Notes under the pieces: generated by a model
Databases searched by the model: none
Seen by the model: only the letters and a program-made list of their open reading frames with translations
Told to the model about the DNA's origin: nothing
Part shown: positions 58,020 through 64,000 of the stretch, piece after piece
How the letters are laid out: the number at the start of each line of letters is the position of its first letter
Numbering within the stretch: position 1 is the first letter of the stretch
Translations under genes and position numbers: made by a program
Source: Anaerolineales bacterium
Lineage (GTDB): Bacteria; Chloroflexota; Anaerolineae; Anaerolineales; UBA11579
Assembly (NCBI GenBank): GCA_025808555.1
Contig: CP075526.1
Coordinates: 1,592,712 to 1,656,711, forward strand
DNA: 64,000 nucleotides
Direction of reading: 5' to 3'

Positions 58020-58385
58020 ATGAACCCCAGCTTGCGCGTTGGTTCCATCGTCTTTCGGGTGGAGCATTTACCGCGCATGGAAGCCTTCTGGACCGCTGCT
58101 TTGGATTATGTGCCACGCGAAGGGTCTCGCAGCGCTGATTTTATTGTGCTGCATCCGCGCAACGGCGCTGGCCCCAATATTTCGCTCGACCAGCATTACT
58201 CGGCCTACGAGCTGCCGCCGCGCATCCATCTCGACCTTTACACGGAAGACCAGGCCGCCGAAGTAGCTCGCCTGAAGGCGCTGGGCGCCACCGAAGTGCA
58301 GTGGAACAAGCGCCCGCCCACTGCCGATTACATCATCATGCAAGACCCTGAAGGCAATCGTTTCTGCGTGGTGGATATAAGTTAA
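58020..58385 (+). CDS. VOC-family protein (glyoxalase-like)
   Basis: 121 residues, one VOC domain: SIVFRVEHLPRMEAFWTAALDY, then RIHLDLYTEDQAAEVARLKALGA and IMQDPEGNRFCVVD at the end. This DPEGN form is typical of glyoxalase/bleomycin-resistance-like proteins. The expected His in strand 1 is replaced by Arg/Val, so metal use is doubtful. It lies 11 nt after the DUF35 gene with no distinct promoter. Substrate unknown. Confidence 0.8.
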   Translation: MNPSLRVGSIVFRVEHLPRMEAFWTAALDYVPREGSRSADFIVLHPRNGAGPNISLDQHYSAYELPPRIHLDLYTEDQAAEVARLKALGATEVQWNKRPPTADYIIMQDPEGNRFCVVDIS

Positions 58386-58433
58386 TCTCCAATCTCTTCA
58401 AGCAGTTTCTGATTTCCAAGTACCATTCTCCGC

Positions 58434-59429
58434 ATGGAACAATTCATCAAAGACCGTTTCAATGATGCCATCTTGCACCAGGCGGCTCAACGCTACGGCG
58501 TAGAGCCTGCAGCGGTCAAGATGTTGGATAGCTTTGAAAGCTTCATCTTTGAATTCCCGCGGGATGGCAAGGAATACATCCTGCGCATCGGCCACAGCCA
58601 CCGCCGTAACCAGACCTTGATCGAAGGCGAGACGGAGTGGATCAACTACCTCGTCGCTGGCGGTGTCTCTGCCGCCCAGGCGATCCACTCCATCAACGAT
58701 AAGCTGGTCGAGTCCATCCCGGATGGACATGGTGGTGATTTCCTGGCTGTCGCTTTCGCCAAGGCGCCTGGCGGCCCCGCCCGCGGCCGCTGGACGCCAG
58801 AGCTATACCAGACCTACGGCGAGACCATTGGCCGCATGCACAAACTTACCCAGGCCTATACCGCGCCGCCCAAGCGCCCGCAGTGGGATGACCCCATCTT
58901 TGACTTTGTGAACACTTTCCTGCCCGACAGCGAACACGAAATCAAACAGCGCTACAAGCAAGTCTGCGACTATGTGCGCACGTTACCTAAAGACGCCCAG
59001 TCTTACGGGCTAACTCACCAGGATGCCCACAGCGGCAATCTCTTCATTGATGACGATGGCCGCATTACCCTGTTTGACTTCGATGATTGCGGCTACAACT
59101 GGCTGGTCAACGATATCGCTATGGTGCTTTTCTACATGGCCAGCACCGCCGAGGACAAAGCAGCCTTTACGGCCGAATTCATGCCGCCCTTCCTGCGCGG
59201 TTACGCCAGCCAGTGCACGCTTGAACCCAAGTGGTTGCGGGAAATGCCGTACTTCATGAAGATCCGAGAACTTGAGCTGTATGCCGTAATCCACCGCGAC
59301 TTTGACCTCGAGAACATTGATAATCCCTGGATCGCCAATTTCATGCGCGGCCGCCGCGAGCGTATCGACGCCGGCCAGCCCTACATTGAGTTCGATTTCG
59401 CAACACTCGAGCCGCTGCTCAGTAGCTGA
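58434..59429 (+). CDS. APH-family phosphotransferase
   Basis: 331 residues, a protein-kinase-like phosphotransferase of the aminoglycoside/homoserine/choline kinase group. EFPRDGKEYILRIGHSHRR carries the ATP-binding Arg/Lys, GLTHQDAHSGNLF at about 195-207 is the catalytic loop with Asp and Asn, and TLFDFDDCGYNW at about 213-224 is the metal-binding DFD. The family phosphorylates diverse small molecules; no resistance context supports an antibiotic role. TACCAT at 58421-58426 is 7 nt before the ATG. Confidence 0.85.
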   Translation: MEQFIKDRFNDAILHQAAQRYGVEPAAVKMLDSFESFIFEFPRDGKEYILRIGHSHRRNQTLIEGETEWINYLVAGGVSAAQAIHSINDKLVESIPDGHGGDFLAVAFAKAPGGPARGRWTPELYQTYGETIGRMHKLTQAYTAPPKRPQWDDPIFDFVNTFLPDSEHEIKQRYKQVCDYVRTLPKDAQSYGLTHQDAHSGNLFIDDDGRITLFDFDDCGYNWLVNDIAMVLFYMASTAEDKAAFTAEFMPPFLRGYASQCTLEPKWLREMPYFMKIRELELYAVIHRDFDLENIDNPWIANFMRGRRERIDAGQPYIEFDFATLEPLLSS

Positions 59430-59612
59430 GGCTTGCTTGCGTCCAAACTGCACCCAGGCGAAAACTGACCTCAATCGGCAGTGAACTCGGCTTTGCCGAA
59501 TATTCCTTCTATCGCTGCTACGAAGCAGCGCACATTGCCAGCCCGCTTCGCTTGACGCTCAATTTTGCGTATGCTAGTATCGCGATCTGACTGGAATGGA
59601 TGTTCTGAAACC

Positions 59613-60248
59613 ATGAGAAAACGCTCGTTTGCGCTCCTGATCGCACTTCTTGGCCTGCTGCTGGCCGCCTGCACGCGTTCCGCCACCACGGATCCTGTGG
59701 CCGGCTCGGCTACTGAAGACCCGTTTGTCTCCATCTTCAACACCATGGCCACCCAAACCGCGCTGGCTGCGCAGGACAAGGCGGGCACGCTGCCCACCCT
59801 GGAGCTGAGCCCCACGCCCCTCTTTGGCGACACGGCCACCGTGCAGCCCAGCGCCACACCCGAGCCCACCGCCACCACCACCCCCGCGCCCATCACCCAA
59901 TTAGCCGTGCCCAGCAGTTACACCCTGCACGAGGGCGAATGGCCCTATTGCCTGGCGCGCCGTTTTGACATTAATCCGGATGCGCTGCTTTCTGCCAACG
60001 GTCTGAATGCCAACAACGCCAACAGCCTCAGCGTCGGCACCACCATCACCATCCCCAGCGGAGTGGGTAGTTTCGGGGGTGTGCGTTCCCTCCGCGCCCA
60101 CCCTGCCACCTACGTGGCCTCCGGCGCTGATACCTTCTACAGCATCGCCTGCGCCTTTGGCGACGTTTGGCCCGAGCACATTGCCGAAGCCAACAGCATG
60201 AGTCTTGACCAGAATATTCCTGGCGGCACACAGCTGCACATCCCCTAA
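59613..60248 (+). CDS. Lipoprotein with two LysM domains
   Basis: 211 residues from ATG 59613 (MRKRSFALLIALLGLLLAAC), Cys20; 16 upstream codons precede the signal peptide and are rejected. A Thr/Pro/Ala-rich linker at about 60-105 leads to LysM 1 (SYTLHEGEWPYCLARRFDINPDALLSANGL, about 110-139) and LysM 2 (YVASGADTFYSIACAFGDVWPEHIAEANSM, about 165-194). It is anchored to the membrane and should bind peptidoglycan or other glycan. Two Cys in the LysM units may pair. Confidence 0.88.
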   Translation: MRKRSFALLIALLGLLLAACTRSATTDPVAGSATEDPFVSIFNTMATQTALAAQDKAGTLPTLELSPTPLFGDTATVQPSATPEPTATTTPAPITQLAVPSSYTLHEGEWPYCLARRFDINPDALLSANGLNANNANSLSVGTTITIPSGVGSFGGVRSLRAHPATYVASGADTFYSIACAFGDVWPEHIAEANSMSLDQNIPGGTQLHIP

Positions 60249-60261
60249 ACCGAACGCGAAC

Positions 60262-60294
60262 CCAAAAGGGCTGGAGCAATCCAGCCCCTTTTGC
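60262..60294 (+). terminator. Intrinsic terminator after the LysM lipoprotein gene
   Basis: CAAAAGGGCTGGA and TCCAGCCCCTTTTG pair around a GCAA loop, followed by CTTTG. It ends 14 nt after the stop. Confidence 0.85.
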
Positions 60295-60322
60295 TTTGCG
60301 CAAATATGTTAGAAAAGGCTAA

Positions 60323-62914
60323 ATGAAACGCCCCCTTCACCATTGGCTGCGCATATGGCTACAGGCCGCCGCCTTTGGCGCCCTGCTGGCCGTTGGGCTG
60401 GTCTTCGCCCAGCCCAGCCAGCAAGACGCCGCGCTGCTGCTGGGCCTCTCGCTCGCCCGCTTGGCCTTGGTGGCCTTGTTATTGGGACTGGCGGCGGGCT
60501 GCACAGCGTTGGCGCGTGCTGAGGCCGGGCTGCGTTCTATTGCTCATGCTCTAACTTCCCGCCCAATACGTTTGCATGTGCTTCTGGTGTTGGCGGCCAT
60601 CGTCTTCGTGCTGGCCTTGTATCTTGTGTTGTTCAGCCTGCGTATCACGGATGCGTTTGCTCAGGCGCGCTTGCTGCGCATCTTGCCGCTCAGCGCCTGG
60701 CTGGCCTGGGCCGCCGCCGGCGCGGTGATATTGTGGCCGCGGCTGCGTCCCACGCTGAGGTGGGGCGCCGAGCGCAGCGTGCTGCGTGTCGCGGCACCGG
60801 CGTTGGCCACTATGTTGCTGGTCGTCATCGTCATGGTGCTCACTGGCTTAGGCCTTTCGCCAGACCGCACCGGCTGGGATACGCCGGGCGCTCCGATACT
60901 CAACACGCAGGTCCTGCTATCTTGGCTGGCTGCCGTGCTGCTGGCTACCGCCGGCGCCTGGGCTGTCCGCCGCTCAGGCTGGCGCCAAAGCCGCCTGGAC
61001 GCTGTTGTCGCCATCGGCCTGTGGCTGCTGGCGGTCCTGCTTTGGACCGCCGAGCCGTTGCGTCCCACGCATTTCTCGCCCGCGCCGTCCGCACCCAACT
61101 GGGAGTACTACCCGAACTCAGACGCGGCTACCTTGGATATTGCCGCGCAAAGCTTCCTGACCGGCAACCGCTTCACTGACATTATTGAGAAGCCGCTGTA
61201 CGGCATCTTTCTCGTGGGGTTGCACGCCGTTGCCGGGCAGGAATATGCGGATGTGGTCAATACGCAGATCCTTGTCCTCGCCCTCTTTCCAGTGGTGCTC
61301 TATTTCATCGCTGCCCAGCTTCATCACCGGTTTTCGGGCATCCTGCTGGCTTTGCTCATCATCTTTAGGGAAGTCAACACCCTGGCGCTCTCCAACCGCA
61401 TTCTGGTCTCGCATTCCAAGTTGCTGATGACTGACTTGCCTACTGCGCTGGGCCTGGCCGCTCTCACGTTGTTCGTGCTGCACTGGTTGCAGCATAAACA
61501 GCACAGCCCGCGCGCCGCGCTGTGGGTGGGGGCGGCTCTGGGCCTGCTGTTCCTGTTGCGCTCACAAACCTTGATCTTCCTGCCAGTACTGCTTTTGCTG
61601 GCCGCAATGCGCATTCCCGGCGGCTGGCGCAGCCTCCCCATTTGGCGTATGCGCGCCACGCTGGGAGGGCTGCTGCTGCTTGGTTTTGTGCTCGCCGCCG
61701 TGCCCTGGATGCTGCGCAATGGTGCCCGCACGGGCGAGTTCGGCTACTCGCAGCCGTACCAAGCGCTCTACATGGCTCGCCAGTACAGCCTCACCCCAGA
61801 AAGCAATGACCCCGGTTTTGATGTTGAGACTACATCGGTGGATGAGTATGCGAGCCTGGGCTTCGCTAATGTGCGTCAGTTTGTGCTTGAGCATCCTGTG
61901 GAAGTGACCCGCTTCATCACCGCCCACTTCCTCCATAACGAAGTGGCTTCTTTTCTTGCGCTGCCCGCTCGCTTTGACCTCACCGACCGTCTGGTGGAGT
62001 TCTACAACCTGCGCCCCTACTGGCCGCAACGTGAGGCGCAGCTTTGGACACACTGCTGCTCCCTCAGCGCCTATATTGACAACACGCCCTACTGGGCTGA
62101 CTGGGATGGCATCATCCCGCCAGACCTGGCTTGGCCGCTGACCATCAACATGGCTCTGGTCGCTCTGGGCATCGGCGCCGCCTGGCGCCGGGTCGGCTGG
62201 CTGACCCTTATCCCGCTCGGCCTGCACTTGCTTTACAGTGCCAGCACCGCGCTGGCGCGTGTTTCCGGCTGGCGCCTGATCCTGCCGGCTGATTGGGTAC
62301 TCATCCTCTTCTATGCGCTGGGCATCGGCCAGCTCACCTTGTGGGCTGCCCGCTACCTGTTTGGCTTCCAGGCGGCTACACCCGCCGTCCAGCCTGCCAA
62401 GCCGCCGGCTCGCCTTAAGCTGCACCGCGGCCTGGTGTGGACTGCGGTGCTGGCTCTGTTGGCGGGCAGCTTCATTCCGCTGGCCGAGGGGCTGCTCCCC
62501 AACCACTATGCCAGCCTAACCCAGGCCGACGCGTTGCAGCGCCTGCAGGCTTCGCCTGCCATCGCTGCCAGCGGCCTCGACCCGGCCGCCTTCCTCAGCC
62601 AGCCTGGTGCTGGGCTGTATTGGGGCCGTGCCATGTACCCGCGCCACCAAGGCGCCGGTACACCTGCCGAGATTGCCGTCGGTGACGGTCTTCCTTTTGA
62701 TCACACCGAGTTCCGGTTGGTTGGCCCGCAAGGCCACTTCCTCATGGCCTTGCCGGGCGGGGTCCACCCATTCCCTAATGCTGCCGATGTGATCGTGCTG
62801 GCCTGCCAGCACGAAGGCTACTTTTATGTAGCCGCAGTCCATTTCCTGCAAGCTGCGGCCACAGATGCATTGGCTCCTTACGCCGCCAGCCTGCAGTGCA
62901 GCTCGCTGCCATAA
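60323..62914 (+). CDS. GT-C-type membrane glycosyltransferase-like protein
   Basis: 863 residues with more than ten hydrophobic segments and a C-terminal soluble domain of about 150 residues. After a membrane N-terminus comes an external loop at about 260-290 (NWEYYPNSDAATLDIAAQSFLTGNRFTD), whose acidic pair fits the catalytic loop of ArnT/PMT-like enzymes; LSNRILVSHSKLLMTDLPTALG and LLFLLRSQTLIFLP follow. Such proteins transfer sugars from polyprenyl carriers outside the membrane. The C-terminal part (SLTQADALQRLQASPAI...) carries no recognised domain. The assignment is by fold pattern only. SD-like AAAAGG at 60313. Confidence 0.75.
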   Translation: MKRPLHHWLRIWLQAAAFGALLAVGLVFAQPSQQDAALLLGLSLARLALVALLLGLAAGCTALARAEAGLRSIAHALTSRPIRLHVLLVLAAIVFVLALYLVLFSLRITDAFAQARLLRILPLSAWLAWAAAGAVILWPRLRPTLRWGAERSVLRVAAPALATMLLVVIVMVLTGLGLSPDRTGWDTPGAPILNTQVLLSWLAAVLLATAGAWAVRRSGWRQSRLDAVVAIGLWLLAVLLWTAEPLRPTHFSPAPSAPNWEYYPNSDAATLDIAAQSFLTGNRFTDIIEKPLYGIFLVGLHAVAGQEYADVVNTQILVLALFPVVLYFIAAQLHHRFSGILLALLIIFREVNTLALSNRILVSHSKLLMTDLPTALGLAALTLFVLHWLQHKQHSPRAALWVGAALGLLFLLRSQTLIFLPVLLLLAAMRIPGGWRSLPIWRMRATLGGLLLLGFVLAAVPWMLRNGARTGEFGYSQPYQALYMARQYSLTPESNDPGFDVETTSVDEYASLGFANVRQFVLEHPVEVTRFITAHFLHNEVASFLALPARFDLTDRLVEFYNLRPYWPQREAQLWTHCCSLSAYIDNTPYWADWDGIIPPDLAWPLTINMALVALGIGAAWRRVGWLTLIPLGLHLLYSASTALARVSGWRLILPADWVLILFYALGIGQLTLWAARYLFGFQAATPAVQPAKPPARLKLHRGLVWTAVLALLAGSFIPLAEGLLPNHYASLTQADALQRLQASPAIAASGLDPAAFLSQPGAGLYWGRAMYPRHQGAGTPAEIAVGDGLPFDHTEFRLVGPQGHFLMALPGGVHPFPNAADVIVLACQHEGYFYVAAVHFLQAAATDALAPYAASLQCSSLP

Positions 62915-62937
62915 CCAATCACCACATGGCCGCTAGG

Positions 62938-62943
62938 TATAAT
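62938..62943 (+). promoter_or_regulatory. -10 box upstream of the radical SAM gene
   Basis: Consensus TATAAT, 42 nt ahead of ATG 62986. No clear -35 box at 16-18 nt. There are few other AT-rich signals in the 71-nt gap. Confidence 0.45.
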
Positions 62944-62985
62944 TAATCTTTCGCACTCATTGCGCACGGCAGTGGGGCGCACCCT

Positions 62986-64000
62986 ATGTCAGTTTTGCTA
63001 ATCAACCCCAATCTGGTAGCGCAACGCAACGACCCGCTGACCACTGGCATCGTCTATATGCCCATCAGCCTGGCTTACCTTGCCGCCAGCCTGCGGGCTG
63101 CTGGCCACCCGGTGCAAGTGCTCGATGCCTATGCCGCCGCGCCGCGCCAGGCGCGCAACCAGGGGGAGTTTTACGTCTACGGGCTTTCGCCAGCCGAGCT
63201 GGCCGCCCAGATCCCCGCCGATAGCCGCATCATCTTCGTCTACGCCATTAACCTGACCAACCACATGTCCACCATGGAAATGGTGCGCGCCGCCCGCCAC
63301 GCCGCGCCGCAAGCCACCCTGGTGGTCGTCGAGAATACGCAGGCCGTCACCGCCTATGCCCTCTCGCATGTCGCCGCCGAATTTTATGCGGCCGGGGCAC
63401 ACTACATCCTCACCGGGGAGCCAGAGCGCCGCGCCCTGCGCCTGCTGGATGCGCTGCAAGCTGGTGATGCTGCTGCTGTTCGCGCCATTGATGGGGTGGG
63501 CGGGCCAGACTTTTACACTCTCCCCGCCGGGTTCATGGATGAAGCTGAGCTCAGCGCGCTACCTTTCCCCGCTTGGGATCTGTTCCCGCTGCACAACTAC
63601 TGGAGCCTCGGTTTTGCCCACGGCCCGCTCTCAGCGGAGCGCTATCTGCCGTTGCTCACCTCGCGCGGCTGCCCGTACCCCTGCGGCTTCTGTGTGGTTC
63701 CCGCCACCAACCGCCAGCGCTGGCGCCCGCGTTCAGCCGCCAACGTGGTGGATGAGATCGAGCATTTCCAGCGCACACTGGGCGTGAGCGAGTTTCACAT
63801 TGAAGACCTTGACCCCACCATCTCTGATGAGCGTATCCGTGCCATCTGTGCTGAGATCATCCGCCGCGGCCTCAAGATCACTTGGAAGATCGCCGCTGGC
63901 ACCAAGGTTGAGACGATGCTCAACGAAGAGACGATTGACCAAATGGCCGCTGCCGGCTGCCGCTACATATCCATTTCGCCGGAAACCGGCTCGCCGCGCC
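62986..64000 (+). CDS. B12-binding-domain radical SAM enzyme, truncated by the window end
   Basis: 338 codons are visible without a stop. N-terminal cobalamin-binding-like Rossmann domain (SVLLINPNLV..., ISLAYLAASLRAAGHPVQVLDAYA) at about 1-150, then a radical SAM barrel with the cluster motif RGCPYPCGFC (Cys-x3-Cys-x2-Cys) at about 228-236 and EFHIEDLDPTISDERI. The last visible phrase is YISISPETGSPR. Class B enzymes modify lipids, hopanoids, bacteriochlorins or peptides; no product can be named. The ATG at 62986 is the first in frame. Confidence 0.9.
   Translation, partial: MSVLLINPNLVAQRNDPLTTGIVYMPISLAYLAASLRAAGHPVQVLDAYAAAPRQARNQGEFYVYGLSPAELAAQIPADSRIIFVYAINLTNHMSTMEMVRAARHAAPQATLVVVENTQAVTAYALSHVAAEFYAAGAHYILTGEPERRALRLLDALQAGDAAAVRAIDGVGGPDFYTLPAGFMDEAELSALPFPAWDLFPLHNYWSLGFAHGPLSAERYLPLLTSRGCPYPCGFCVVPATNRQRWRPRSAANVVDEIEHFQRTLGVSEFHIEDLDPTISDERIRAICAEIIRRGLKITWKIAAGTKVETMLNEETIDQMAAAGCRYISISPETGSPR

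Noticed and set aside
58434-59429. Aminoglycoside resistance gene
   Set aside because: The APH fold is shared by many metabolic kinases, and no mobile or resistance context is present.

Overview
The window looks like a chromosomal segment of a GC-rich (roughly 60%) member of the Chloroflexota, most likely class Anaerolineae. This is an inference from three things. The gene style fits: lipoproteins with short lipoboxes followed by Pro/Thr/Ala linkers, an oversized SecA, and a DnaE with a long Pro/Ala linker. The metabolism fits: a split, archaeal-type methylmalonyl-CoA mutase and an archaeal-type HMG-CoA synthase cluster. The intergenic palindromic repeats also fit. No rRNA, CRISPR array, prophage or intact insertion sequence is visible. 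One tRNA (Glu, CUC) is present. Layout: 1-3.8 kb holds the end of the B12-binding mutase subunit, its GTPase MeaB, a GNAT acetyltransferase, PRPP synthetase and MutM. 4-9 kb (minus strand) is a 1353-residue SecA followed by a metallo-beta-lactamase-fold hydrolase. 9-15.5 kb has a VOC protein, DnaE, phosphofructokinase and a protein of unknown role, with palindromic repeats between them. 15.6-16.3 kb is a Phd/VapC-type toxin-antitoxin pair with a perfect 20-bp operator. 16.8-19.9 kb has the catalytic methylmalonyl-CoA mutase subunit divergent from a MerR-type regulator carrying a B12-binding domain. 19.9-25.8 kb has DegV, a DUF1295 membrane protein, tRNA-Glu inside a nest of REP-like repeats, and a Mn/Zn ABC importer under a DtxR-type operator.

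25.9-35.1 kb is a carbohydrate regulon. A LacI-family regulator with two CelR-like operators is followed by an ABC sugar importer and three glycoside hydrolases (clan GH-A lipoprotein, GH5-like, GH3), probably for beta-linked oligosaccharides. 35.2-39.6 kb has a SET-domain protein, an SMR transporter, MscL, two TadE-like proteins and an M3 peptidase with a histone-H1-like tail. 39.7-42.9 kb is the most notable part. A GAF-ANTAR RNA-binding regulator lies about 1 kb upstream of glutamine synthetase. The glnA leader contains two hexaloop hairpins with A1/G4 loops; the second overlaps an intrinsic terminator, which is the signature of ANTAR antitermination.

43-48.9 kb (minus strand) contains tyrosine/homogentisate catabolism (hppD, FAH-family hydrolase, hmgA), then a membrane protein, a flavin reductase-like protein and an MscS-type channel. 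48.9-52.6 kb has two lipoproteins, a small helical protein and a SpoU-type rRNA methyltransferase. 52.7-58 kb is a mevalonate-entry module: class II HMG-CoA reductase, archaeal-type HMG-CoA synthase, a thiolase-like protein that appears to have lost its catalytic residues, and a DUF35 OB-fold partner separated from the thiolase by a DinB-like gene and map. 58-64 kb has a VOC protein, a phosphotransferase, a LysM lipoprotein, a GT-C-type membrane protein and a truncated B12-binding radical SAM enzyme.

Several genes show a -10 box 7-9 nt before the start codon with no Shine-Dalgarno sequence. Leaderless initiation therefore seems to coexist with SD-led initiation.
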